Positions 14,369-22,256 of a stretch of 37,297 bases of DNA are shown piece after piece. The position numbers and the translations under genes were made by a program. The stretch's first letter is position 1. Every line of letters starts with the position of its first letter. Where the stretch lies: NCBI GenBank assembly GCA_002371495.1, contig DFIX01000026.1, forward strand, positions 12,951 to 50,247. The letters are read 5' to 3'. The notes under the pieces are model-generated. The model searched no databases and was not told the origin of the DNA. It saw nothing but the letters and a program-made list of their open reading frames with translations. The DNA comes from Eggerthellaceae bacterium UBA3686. Its GTDB lineage: Bacteria; Actinomycetota; Coriobacteriia; Coriobacteriales; Eggerthellaceae.

Positions 14369-14839
14369 ATGCCGCGTCGTGCAGCAGCCATCCGCCGCGA
14401 AGTAACGCCGGATGCAAAGTACAACAACCGCCTGGTCACGCAGCTGATCAACAAGGTCCTGCTTGATGGCAAGAAGTCGCTTGCCGAAGACATCGTCTAC
14501 GGCGCCTTCGACATCGTCGAGCAGAAGACCGGCGAGGATGCCCTGTCTATGTTCAAGAAGGCCATGGACAACATCCGCCCGACCCTCGAGGTCAAGCCGA
14601 AGCGCGTTGGTGGCGCCACCTACCAGGTGCCCATGGAGGTCAACTCCCGCCGTGCCAACCAGCTTGCCATCCGTTGGATGGTCGACTTCTCGCGCAAGCG
14701 CCGCGAGCACACCATGAAGGAGCGCCTCGCCGCCGAGATCATGGACGCAGTCAACGGCACCGGCGCTTCCGTCAAGCGTCGTGAGGACCTGTACAAGATG
14801 GCCGAGTCCAACCGTGCGTTCTCGCACTACCGTTTCTAA
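14369..14839 (+). CDS. rpsG: 30S ribosomal protein S7
   Basis: A 156-residue protein that nucleates assembly of the 30S head by binding the 3' major domain of 16S rRNA and lines the E site. MPRRAAAIRREVTPDAKYNN starts it, followed by VKPKRVGGATYQVPMEV (the beta hairpin near the E site) and ANQLAIRWMV. Length equals the usual 156. GAAGGAG stands seven bases before the ATG. In other bacteria S7 is the translational repressor of the str operon through the S12-S7 spacer; that spacer here carries the family F palindrome. Confidence 0.98.
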   Translation: MPRRAAAIRREVTPDAKYNNRLVTQLINKVLLDGKKSLAEDIVYGAFDIVEQKTGEDALSMFKKAMDNIRPTLEVKPKRVGGATYQVPMEVNSRRANQLAIRWMVDFSRKRREHTMKERLAAEIMDAVNGTGASVKRREDLYKMAESNRAFSHYRF

Positions 14840-14855
14840 GAAGGGCGCGTAATAC

Positions 14856-16970
14856 ATGGCGAAAATTGATCTACACGATACGCGAAACATCGGGATCATG
14901 GCCCACATCGATGCGGGCAAGACCACGACGACCGAGCGTATCCTTTACTACACAGGAAAGACGCACAAGGTGGGCGAGGTCCACGACGGCGCCGCTACCA
15001 TGGACTGGATGGTCCAGGAGCAGGAGCGCGGCGTAACCATCACCTCCGCTGCCACCACGTGCTACTGGAACTACCCGGGCGGCGCCGAGGACGGCAAGCC
15101 GTACCGTTTCCAGATTATCGACACCCCCGGCCACGTTGACTTCACGGCCGAGGTCGAGCGCTCCCTGCGCGTCCTCGACGGCGCGGTTGCGGTATTCGAC
15201 GCCGTTGCAGGCGTCCAGCCGCAGTCCGAGACCGTTTGGCGCCAGGCCAGCAAGTACGGCGTGCCCCGCATCGCCTACATCAACAAGTACGACCGCGTTG
15301 GCGCCGACTTCTTCCATGCCATCCAGACCATGAAGGATCGTCTGGATGCGCCGGCCGTCGCCGCGCAGATCCCGATGGGCGCCGAGGACCAGTTCTGGGG
15401 CGTCATCGACATCGTCACCAAGACCGCTTGGGACTTCAAGGCCGACGACAAGGGCATGACCTACCCCGAGAAGATGGACGAGGTTCCTGCCGAATACGCC
15501 GAGGAGCTCGAGGTCCGCTACCAGGAGCTGCTCGAGGCTGCCGCCGACTGCGACGACGACCTCATGGAGAAAGTCCTGATGGAAGAGGAAGTCACCGTTG
15601 AGGAGCTGAAGGCCGCCATCCGCAAGGGCACCATCGCCTGCAAGCTTCACCCGGTCTTCGTCGGCTCGTCCTACAAGAACAAGGGCGTTCAGGAAATGCT
15701 CGACGGCGTCGTCGACTACCTGCCCAGCCCCGTTGACGTGCCGGCCATCAAGGGCACGCTGCCCAACGGCGACGAGGACGAGCGTCCTTCCGACCCGAAG
15801 GCACCGTTCAGCGCTCTGGCGTTCAAGATCATGACCGACCCGTTCGTCGGCAAGCTGACCTACCTGCGCGTCTATTCGGGCACGCTCGACTCGGGCAGCT
15901 ACGTTATCAACGCCACGAAGGACAAGAAGGAACGCATCGGCCGCTTGCTGCAGATGCACTCCAACCAGCGTATGGACGTCGAGAAGATCAGCGCTGGTGA
16001 CATCGTTGCCTGCGTCGGCCTGAAGGACGTTAGCACGGGCGACACGCTCTGCGACGAGAACCATCCCATCATCCTCGAGTCGATGGAGTTCGCCGACCCC
16101 GTTATCGACATCGCCGTTGAGCCCAAGACCAAGGCCGAGCGCGACAAGATGTCGGTCGCCCTGCAGAAGCTCGCCGAGGAGGACCCGACGTTCCGCGTGT
16201 CCACCAACGCCGAGACCGGCCAGACCATCATCGCCGGCATGGGCGAGCTGCACCTCGAGATCATCATCGACCGCCTGCTGCGCGAGTTCAAGGTCGAGGC
16301 CAATGTCGGCAAACCGCAGGTTGCCTACCGCGAGAAGGCCACCGAGCCGGCCCTGAACGTTCAGGGCAAGTTCGTCCGCCAGTCCGGCGGCCGCGGCCAG
16401 TACGGCGACGTCGTCATCAACATGTACCCGGCCGAGCCTGGCGAGGGCTACAAGTTCGAGAACAAGATCGTCGGTGGCGTGGTCCCCAAGGAGTACATCC
16501 CGTCGGTCGACAAGGGCATCCAGGAAGCGCTGAACTCCGGCGTTCTGGCAGGATATCCCGTCGAGGATGTGCGCGTCGAGCTCATCGACGGTTCGTACCA
16601 CGAGGTCGACTCCTCCGAGGCCGCCTTCAAGGTCGCCGGCTCCATGGCCATCAAAGAGGCCCTCAAGCGCGGCAAGTCCGTCATCCTCGAGCCGGTCATG
16701 GCTGTCGAGGTCGAGACGCCCGAAGAGTACATGGGCTTCGTTATGGGCGACATCCCCAGCCGCCGTGGCATGATCATGGGCCAGGAAAGCCGTGGCAACA
16801 CGACCGTCATCAGCGCCAAGGTCCCGCTGTCCAACATGTTCGGTTACGCAACCGACCTGCGCAGCGGCACTCAGGGCCGTGCAATGTACACGATGCAGTT
16901 CGATTCGTACGAGCCGGTTCCCAAGAGCGTGCAAGAGGAAATCATCAGCAAGGCTGGCGGCAACGCGTAA
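14856..16970 (+). CDS. fusA: Elongation factor G
   Basis: EF-G is the 704-residue GTPase that drives translocation and, with RRF, ribosome recycling. G1 is AHIDAGKTTT (about residue 16), the switch I region has RGVTITSAATT, G3 is DTPGHVDF, G4 is NKYD (NKMD in most EF-G) and G5 is SSYKNKGVQ. Domain II, III, IV (about residues 480-600, with GGRGQYGDVVI) and V follow in order, ending FDSYEPVPKSVQEEI. The start ATG is 16 bases after rpsG, with AAGAAGGG upstream. The expected next gene, tuf, is absent: rpsJ follows after 30 bases. Confidence 0.98.
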   Translation: MAKIDLHDTRNIGIMAHIDAGKTTTTERILYYTGKTHKVGEVHDGAATMDWMVQEQERGVTITSAATTCYWNYPGGAEDGKPYRFQIIDTPGHVDFTAEVERSLRVLDGAVAVFDAVAGVQPQSETVWRQASKYGVPRIAYINKYDRVGADFFHAIQTMKDRLDAPAVAAQIPMGAEDQFWGVIDIVTKTAWDFKADDKGMTYPEKMDEVPAEYAEELEVRYQELLEAAADCDDDLMEKVLMEEEVTVEELKAAIRKGTIACKLHPVFVGSSYKNKGVQEMLDGVVDYLPSPVDVPAIKGTLPNGDEDERPSDPKAPFSALAFKIMTDPFVGKLTYLRVYSGTLDSGSYVINATKDKKERIGRLLQMHSNQRMDVEKISAGDIVACVGLKDVSTGDTLCDENHPIILESMEFADPVIDIAVEPKTKAERDKMSVALQKLAEEDPTFRVSTNAETGQTIIAGMGELHLEIIIDRLLREFKVEANVGKPQVAYREKATEPALNVQGKFVRQSGGRGQYGDVVINMYPAEPGEGYKFENKIVGGVVPKEYIPSVDKGIQEALNSGVLAGYPVEDVRVELIDGSYHEVDSSEAAFKVAGSMAIKEALKRGKSVILEPVMAVEVETPEEYMGFVMGDIPSRRGMIMGQESRGNTTVISAKVPLSNMFGYATDLRSGTQGRAMYTMQFDSYEPVPKSVQEEIISKAGGNA

Positions 16971-17000
16971 TGCGGGCCAGGTAAATTGGAGGACAGACAA

Positions 17001-17309
17001 GTGGCTAATCAGAAGATTCGCATCCGCCTGAAGGGCTACGACCATGAGATCGTGGACCAGTCCACGAAGCTCATCGTCGACACCGCTCAGAAGACGGGCG
17101 CAAAAGTATCCGGACCGATTCCGCTGCCCACCGAGCGCAACCTGTATTGCGTCGTCCGCGGGCCGCACGTCGACAAAGATTCCCGCGAGCAGTTCGAGAT
17201 GCGCACCCATAAGCGCCTCATCGACATCCTGGAGCCCACGCCCAACACCGTGGATTCCCTGATGCGCCTCGACCTGCCGGCTGGTGTCGACATCGAGATC
17301 AAGCTGTAA
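17001..17309 (+). CDS. rpsJ: 30S ribosomal protein S10 (NusE)
   Basis: A 102-residue protein of the 30S head that also acts as NusE in antitermination complexes with NusB. KIRIRLKGYDHEIVDQSTK starts the fold; GPIPLPTERNLYCVVRGPHV is the long loop, and RTHKRLIDILEPT is the conserved helix. GTG 17001 with GGAGG at 16988-16992 gives the standard length; a frame five codons longer lacks a good site. It follows fusA directly, with no separate promoter seen, so the S10 cluster starts as an extension of the str operon. Confidence 0.98.
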   Translation: MANQKIRIRLKGYDHEIVDQSTKLIVDTAQKTGAKVSGPIPLPTERNLYCVVRGPHVDKDSREQFEMRTHKRLIDILEPTPNTVDSLMRLDLPAGVDIEIKL

Positions 17310-17321
17310 GGGGTGTCGCAT

Positions 17322-17960
17322 ATGATTAACGCAATTTACGGCAAGAAGATCGGCATGACCCAGATGTTCAACGAGAACGACGAGGTCATGGCCATCACGG
17401 TAATCCAGGCAGAGCCGAACACCGTCTGCCAGGTAAAGACCGCCGAGACCGACGGCTATGAGGCCGTTCAGCTGGGCTTCGGCACCATCAAGGACAAGCA
17501 TCTAACTAACCCGATGCGCGGCCACTACGAGAAGCTCGGCGTCGAGCCCTGCCGCCATCTGCGCGAGGTCCGCGTCGAAAACGCCGCCGACTACAAGCCC
17601 GGCGACAAGCAGACCGTCGCCGAGTTCGCGGAGTGCAAGAAGGTCGACGTGACCGGCACTTCCAAGGGCAAGGGTTACCAGGGCGTCATCCGTCGTCACG
17701 GCTTCGGTGGCGGCCCCGGCGGGCATGGTTCGCACTTCCACCGCGCCCCGGGTTCCATCGGCCAGTGCGCAACGCCGTCCCGCGTCCTGAAGGGCGTCCG
17801 CCTTCCGGGTCACATGGGCTGCGATCGCGTGACCGTGCGCAACCTCGAGGTCGTGCGCGTCGACGAAGAGCTGAACCTCATCCTGGTGAAGGGCGCTGTG
17901 CCCGGCGGCAAGAACGGCATTGTCCGCGTACGTATGGCCGGCGACGGCAAGAGCTGGTAA
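17322..17960 (+). CDS. rplC: 50S ribosomal protein L3
   Basis: A 212-residue early-assembly protein that binds near the 3' end of 23S rRNA and reaches toward the peptidyl transferase centre. MINAIYGKKIGMTQMFNEND begins it, and the loop GFGGGPGGHGSHFHRAPGSI (about residues 132-151) is the extension that contacts the A-site region. AAGGGGTG at 17308-17315 precedes ATG 17322; a GTG three codons earlier would bury that site. It is 12 bases after rpsJ in the same operon. Confidence 0.98.
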   Translation: MINAIYGKKIGMTQMFNENDEVMAITVIQAEPNTVCQVKTAETDGYEAVQLGFGTIKDKHLTNPMRGHYEKLGVEPCRHLREVRVENAADYKPGDKQTVAEFAECKKVDVTGTSKGKGYQGVIRRHGFGGGPGGHGSHFHRAPGSIGQCATPSRVLKGVRLPGHMGCDRVTVRNLEVVRVDEELNLILVKGAVPGGKNGIVRVRMAGDGKSW

Positions 17961-17972
17961 GGAGCACCATAA

Positions 17973-18596
17973 ATGGCAACTATCGATATCAAGACCGCGG
18001 AAGGCAAGGTGGCCAGCACGGCCGAGCTCGCCGATTCCGTGTTCGGCATCGAGCCGAACGTCCCGGTTATGCACCAGGTCGTGCGCATGCAGCGTGCTTC
18101 TTGGCGCGCCGGCACCCATAACACCCGTACCCGTGGCATGGTCAGCGGCGGTGGCCGCAAGCCGTGGCGCCAGAAGGGCACCGGCCGTGCCCGCCAGGGT
18201 ACCATCCGTGCGCCGCATTGGCGTGGCGGCGGCGTGGTCTTCGGACCGCATCCCCGCGACTACTCCTTCAAGGTCAACAAGAAGGAGATCAAGCTGGCCA
18301 TCCGCTCGGCGCTTTCCGCCAAGCTGGCTGACGAGCAGCTGATCGTGGTCGACAAGCTCGAGTTCGAGGCACCGCGCACCAAGGACGCAATCGCCGTCCT
18401 GAAGGCGCTCGGCGTCGAGGGCCGTTGCACGATCGTCGTCACCGACGAGAACGTCAACGCCTTCCTGTCGTTCCGCAACATTCCGACCGTCGACATCGTG
18501 CCGTCCGGCTCCGAGAACGTCTACGAGCTGCTCGACAACAAGTTCCTCATCTTCGAGGAGGAGGCACTGCGCAAACTCGAGGAGGCGATGGCGTAA
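17973..18596 (+). CDS. rplD: 50S ribosomal protein L4
   Basis: A 207-residue large-subunit protein lining the exit tunnel. TRGMVSGGGRKPWRQKGTGR (about residues 50-70) is the extended tunnel loop where macrolide-resistance changes occur; it looks wild-type. The globular part ends with the VYELLDNKFLIFEEEA helix. In Escherichia coli L4 represses its own operon, but no matching leader is evident. AAGGAG precedes the ATG. Its stop overlaps the rplW start by one base (TAATG), a sign of coupling. Confidence 0.97.
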   Translation: MATIDIKTAEGKVASTAELADSVFGIEPNVPVMHQVVRMQRASWRAGTHNTRTRGMVSGGGRKPWRQKGTGRARQGTIRAPHWRGGGVVFGPHPRDYSFKVNKKEIKLAIRSALSAKLADEQLIVVDKLEFEAPRTKDAIAVLKALGVEGRCTIVVTDENVNAFLSFRNIPTVDIVPSGSENVYELLDNKFLIFEEEALRKLEEAMA

Positions 18597-18880
18597 TGAA
18601 GGACGCACGCGATATCATCATCCGCCCGATCATCACCGAGCATAGCTACGATCTGATCGAGATGAACAAGTACACGTTCGAGGTCGCCCGTAGCGCCAAC
18701 AAGATCGAGATCGCCAAGGCGGTCGAAGAGCTGTTCGACGTGAAGGTCACCAAGGTCAACACCCTGAACGTCAAGCCGAAGAAGAAGCGCGTTCGCTACG
18801 TCGCCGGCTACACCCGTCAGTGGAAGAAGGCCATCGTCACGATCGAAGCCGGTCAGACGATCGAGATTTTCGCAAGCTAA
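18596..18880 (+). CDS. rplW: 50S ribosomal protein L23
   Basis: A 94-residue protein at the tunnel exit, the docking site for trigger factor and the signal recognition particle. MKDARDIIIRPIITEHSYDL starts it, with NKYTFEVARSANKIEIAKAV following and a basic KPKKKRVRYVAGY loop. The ATG overlaps the rplD stop. It is the last gene of the first ribosomal unit: a strong terminator follows 22 bases later, where rplB would normally come next. Confidence 0.97.
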   Translation: MKDARDIIIRPIITEHSYDLIEMNKYTFEVARSANKIEIAKAVEELFDVKVTKVNTLNVKPKKKRVRYVAGYTRQWKKAIVTIEAGQTIEIFAS

Positions 18881-18902
18881 GAGCGAGCGAAAAACAGCAA
18901 CG

Positions 18903-18932
18903 AAAAGGGCTCCCGTTTGGGAGCCCTTTTTT
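18903..18932. terminator. Bidirectional terminator after rplW
   Basis: AAAAGGGCTCCC (18903-18914) pairs with GGGAGCCCTTTT (18919-18930) around GTTT, with T6 on the plus side and TTTT on the minus side. It separates the plus-strand str/S10 unit from the converging telA gene and is the point where the S10 cluster is cut. Confidence 0.95.
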
Positions 18933-18991
18933 GTTCGGAGCAAGGCATCGCGCTTGCTCAGTCCTCTGCTGTAAACTGGTTGCTTACCTGC

Positions 18992-20125
18992 TTACCCGTT
19001 CGTGGCGCCTTCGATGCGACGGATATGCTCTTCGCCTTCTTGGGCGAGCTTGTAGAACTCGTCGATGGTCTGGCGAATGCGGGGGAGGGCTTCCTGCTTG
19101 TACTTGCTGATGTCCTCGAGCGCTTGGATGGTTTCTTCGAAGGACTGCCTGAGCGTATCGACCGAGATGGAGGCTTCGGTCGCCTTCTGCTGAATCTCAG
19201 CGCCCTGCTCCTTGAGCATGGTCGAGGTTGTGGCGATCATGTTGTTGGTCGTCTCGTTGAGCGCGTTGATCTTCTCGAGAACGATCTTTTGGTTGTAGAG
19301 CGCGCCTGCTACCGTCACGGCAACGCGCAGAGCCGACACGGTGACGTTCTCGGCGCGGTCGACGGCGCGGATGAGCTCGGCATTGTTGCGGCGCAGAACG
19401 TTCATCGACACGATGCCCTGCTGGTTCACGACCAGGAGCTGCTGGAAGTCAATAATCTTCTGGCGTAGCGGGAACAGCACCTCTTCCTCGACAAACTTGA
19501 TGCGTTCGGCGTCGGTGCCTTCGGTGGCCTTGGCCTGCTCGATGGCCCCAGTCAGATAGGAGTCAAGGTCGAGCGCGATTTCGATCTGCTGGTTGAGCTG
19601 TTTGGTCAGCTCGCGCATCTGCATTTCCTCGAGTTCGAGCGTCACATTGTCGTTCTTCAGCGTGATCTTGCCGTTCTCGAGCGATTCGACGATGTCCGAA
19701 ATTTCGGCATCTGCTGACTTGTAACGTTCGAAGTAGCGTCGCACCGGATTGAACAAGAATCCGCCCTTGCTACGGGTGAAATCGATGCCCTTCGGGTCGA
19801 GGTCGCGCATCTTTATGGCCAGTTCCTCGAGGCTCTTGGCGACTTCGCCCGTCTCGCCGCCCTGCTTGCTCAGCGTGCCGATGCGTCGTGCGAGCATCTC
19901 GTTCTTGGCGGCCGATTTCACGGCGATGTCCGCGCCCAGGTTCTCGATTGCCTGGGTGATCTCGCGTTTGGCCTCGAGTGAGTCCATGTCGACTACCATG
20001 ATCTGCTGGCCGCGCTCCACTGCAGTATCGTCGATGGCTTTGGCCTGGGGCTCGGTGACTGCGAGCTCCTCCTCGACCTTCTGCTTCGTCTCTTCCAAAT
20101 CTGGAACGCTCAAATCGAATGCCAT
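18992..20125 (-). CDS. TelA family protein (toxic anion resistance family)
   Basis: A 377-residue, mostly helical soluble protein of the TelA/KlaA family, named for tellurite resistance on plasmids but widespread on chromosomes with roles tied to envelope stress and antibiotic tolerance. The family core is clear: LDLDSYLTGAIEQAKATEG, IIDFQQLLVVNQQGIVSMNV, ENVTVSALRVAVTVAGALYN and a long C-terminal coiled coil. ATG 20125 follows AAAGGA; a longer frame to 20236 has no such site and overlaps the upstream gene. It lies 82 bases downstream of an XpaC-like gene on the same strand, the pair also seen in Bacillus. The biochemical function of the family is not settled. Confidence 0.9.
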   Translation of the reverse strand: MAFDLSVPDLEETKQKVEEELAVTEPQAKAIDDTAVERGQQIMVVDMDSLEAKREITQAIENLGADIAVKSAAKNEMLARRIGTLSKQGGETGEVAKSLEELAIKMRDLDPKGIDFTRSKGGFLFNPVRRYFERYKSADAEISDIVESLENGKITLKNDNVTLELEEMQMRELTKQLNQQIEIALDLDSYLTGAIEQAKATEGTDAERIKFVEEEVLFPLRQKIIDFQQLLVVNQQGIVSMNVLRRNNAELIRAVDRAENVTVSALRVAVTVAGALYNQKIVLEKINALNETTNNMIATTSTMLKEQGAEIQQKATEASISVDTLRQSFEETIQALEDISKYKQEALPRIRQTIDEFYKLAQEGEEHIRRIEGATNG

Positions 20126-20207
20126 GGAATATCCTTTCTCGTTATCCGTTGCCGTTCCTTCGATGGCCATGCGGTCGTTGCAGGATGCCGCAAAAGCCTT
20201 GGTGCCG

Positions 20208-20963
20208 TTACTGGTAGTACTTGGTTTCTTCGACAAGCGCGTTGACTTCTTCGAGCAGGGCGGTGTTCTTCTCGGCGTTGGCGCTCGTCTCGAGCTGGCG
20301 CATCTCGTTGCCGAACCGGTCGAGCTCCATGAGCAGCCGCTCGTTAGCGGCGACGATGCCGCGCATGTCGTTGAGGCTCATCTCGTAGACCTGGCGTTTC
20401 TCTTTCCGCAGGTCATCAGGGATGGTGCTGCGGTTGAAAAGCCCCGTGATGGTGCCGCGCGCCACGCGGTTGTAATCCTCTACGTCGAACGCCTGGATAC
20501 GCCGCGCCAGGATCGACGAGTTGTGCGCGATGGCGTTGACGGCGGCGTCTACGACTTCTGCGAACTTCATGAAGGTGAGGCTGCCTTCCTGGAATTTCTT
20601 GCCAATTTCGTTGTACAGGCTCTCGCGTTTTACCGCGGCGCTGTCCAGCTCGGCAAGGGCGTGTTTGGCGTACGTGCCCACGACCGTGGTCTTCTCGTAT
20701 TCTCCGAGCACGCGCCGCACGTCCTCGACGGGTACGCTCGTTTCACCAGACGAGATTTGCTTGGCGGCGCGCGCCGTCAAAAACGCGCGCCCGTTAACCT
20801 TGATGGTCTCGTAGATGATGATGGCTCCTGCCACGATGCTCAGCACCATGTTCGAGATTTGCGGGCTGAACGGGCTGAGGCCAACGTAGGCGGGCGAGAA
20901 CAGGATGATAGCCAAGATAATCATGGCCACGTCGAATATGATGACCGATCTCCACTTTTTCAC
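20208..20963 (-). CDS. XpaC-like membrane protein
   Basis: A 251-residue protein with two N-terminal hydrophobic segments (VIIFDVAMIILAIILFSPAY and MVLSIVAGAIIIY) followed by a long helical cytoplasmic domain rich in charged residues. The layout and its place next to telA fit the XpaC family (5-bromo-4-chloroindolyl phosphate hydrolysis family), which pairs with TelA in Firmicutes. The assignment rests on context and topology more than on motifs. GTG 20963 has GGAGG eight bases upstream; a longer frame begins at 20993 without one. With telA it forms a two-gene minus-strand operon inside the gap that splits the S10 cluster. Confidence 0.65.
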   Translation of the reverse strand: MKKWRSVIIFDVAMIILAIILFSPAYVGLSPFSPQISNMVLSIVAGAIIIYETIKVNGRAFLTARAAKQISSGETSVPVEDVRRVLGEYEKTTVVGTYAKHALAELDSAAVKRESLYNEIGKKFQEGSLTFMKFAEVVDAAVNAIAHNSSILARRIQAFDVEDYNRVARGTITGLFNRSTIPDDLRKEKRQVYEMSLNDMRGIVAANERLLMELDRFGNEMRQLETSANAEKNTALLEEVNALVEETKYYQ

Positions 20964-21011
20964 GTGATCCTCCGATCGATTGACGTTATGCAAACTTTAT
21001 CAGACTGAAGT

Positions 21012-21162
21012 GCTTTGCGCAGGGCTCATGGCAAAGCTGTTTACGGGAAAAGGATGCTGATGACTGCTCGCGCGGGCTTCTTGCCCGTCTGTCCGGCTCT
21101 GCGGCAGGGCGCTCAAGGAAGCAAGGAGGATACTCCTCTTTGCTTCCTGGCAAAGCTGTTTA
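21012..21162. repeat. Hairpin with flanking 14-base direct repeats
   Basis: GGCAAAGCTGTTTA occurs at 21030-21043 and again at 21149-21162. A 15-bp hairpin (21116-21130 with 21134-21148, one wobble, loop TAC) ends exactly where the second copy begins. The first copy is itself part of a GCTTTGC/GCAAAGC stem (21012-21037). Direct repeats of this kind could mark an insertion, or two copies of one small unit. Confidence 0.5.
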
Positions 21163-21200
21163 GGGAAAGAACGTCACGGTTTCGGCGTATTTTCCAAGTA

Positions 21201-21305
21201 GCCCAGGTCGGCGGCAGGGTGCGTAGCCGCTTCCGCAGCTACTGACTTCTAATCTACGCAAAACGCGAGGAGCCGTAGGCCTAGCGCCCTGCCGCCGATC
21301 TGGGC
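21201..21305 (+). repeat. Structured element family A, copy 2
   Basis: Arms at 21201-21222 and 21284-21305 pair over 22 bases, two of them wobbles, and enclose a 61-base core matching copy 1 (2825-2927). GTAGCCGCTT, CGCAGCTAC and GTAGGCCTA are conserved; the middle of the core is not. Arm length is identical in the two copies although six arm positions differ. It lies in the divergent gap between the XpaC-like gene and the ABC transporter, 185 bases upstream of the latter. Confidence 0.8.
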
Positions 21306-21489
21306 GGACGGTCGAGAGGCTCGTGCGAACAGCATCTTCGCTGTTCGGCGCTCGACGGCGAATGGTCGTGCTTCCTGCAAGCGGCTGTCGCTCGCAGAAC
21401 CGTGCGGTGTATGCACTCGCTCACCATCGGTACCAGGCGGTTTTCCGCTATTATGGGTTCAAACCGTTGTTATGCCAGGGGTGATGCAC

Positions 21490-22191
21490 ATGGCGTTCGT
21501 CGAATTCAGGGACGTAAGCAAGATCTACCAGATGGGCGAGGTCGAGGTCGCGGCCGTGTCGGGCATGAGCTTCGACATCGAGCAGGGCGAGTTCGTCGTG
21601 GTGGTCGGCCCGTCGGGCGCGGGCAAGACGACGCTTCTGAACATGCTCGGCGGCATGGACTCATGCACGTCGGGCACCATCATGCTCGACGGCCGCGAGG
21701 TCAGCGCGTTTTCCGAGAAGGAGCTGACGTACTACCGCCGCTACGACATCGGCTTCGTGTTCCAGTTCTACAACCTGGTGCAGAACCTTACCGCTAAAGA
21801 GAACGTCGAACTCGCGAGCCAGATCTGCAAGGATCCGCTCGATGCTGCCGAGGTGCTAGCCCAGGTCGGCCTGGCAAAGCGCATGGACAACTTCCCGGCG
21901 CAGCTCTCGGGCGGCGAGCAGCAGCGCGTCGCCATCGCCCGCGCGCTGGCTAAGAACCCCAAGCTTTTGCTCTGCGACGAGCCCACGGGCGCTCTCGACT
22001 ACAACACGGGCAAGGCGATTCTCAGACTCCTGCAAGAGACCTGCGCCAACACCGGCAAGACCGTCGTGCTGATTACGCATAACTCGGCATTCACGGCCAT
22101 CGCCGACCGCGTTATCCACGTACGCGAGGGCCGCGCTGCCGATATCCAGGTCAACGCGCATCCCGTCTCGGCCGATACGCTCGAGTGGTAA
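21490..22191 (+). CDS. ABC transporter ATP-binding protein (MacB/LolD type)
   Basis: A 233-residue cytoplasmic ATPase that powers the permease encoded next. Walker A GPSGAGKTT, the Q-loop FVFQFYNLVQNLTAKENV, signature LSGGEQQR, Walker B LLLCDEPTGALD and H-loop LITHN all appear with normal residues. The LTAKENVELA and EPTGALD wording places it in the MacB/LolD/FtsE group, whose partners are FtsX-like permeases. ATG 21490 (MAFVEFRDVSKIYQ) follows AGGGGTGA; two earlier ATGs are poorly spaced from it. TATTAT at 21450-21455 is a possible -10. Confidence 0.93.
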   Translation: MAFVEFRDVSKIYQMGEVEVAAVSGMSFDIEQGEFVVVVGPSGAGKTTLLNMLGGMDSCTSGTIMLDGREVSAFSEKELTYYRRYDIGFVFQFYNLVQNLTAKENVELASQICKDPLDAAEVLAQVGLAKRMDNFPAQLSGGEQQRVAIARALAKNPKLLLCDEPTGALDYNTGKAILRLLQETCANTGKTVVLITHNSAFTAIADRVIHVREGRAADIQVNAHPVSADTLEW

Positions 22192-22256
22192 GCATTTCGG
22201 GGTAGGGGACGTCTTCCTATGCTTGTTACGTTCCGCGCAGGCACGGACGGGGGAGC

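Noticed and set aside
14871..17501. An 876-codon open frame antisense to fusA, rpsJ and rplC
   Set aside because: It mirrors the codon bias of well-identified genes on the plus strand, has no ribosome binding site and no recognisable domain. Long antisense frames are expected in GC-rich genes.
19749..21008. A 419-codon plus-strand frame opposite telA and the XpaC-like gene
   Set aside because: The minus-strand proteins have family signatures and ribosome binding sites; this frame has neither.
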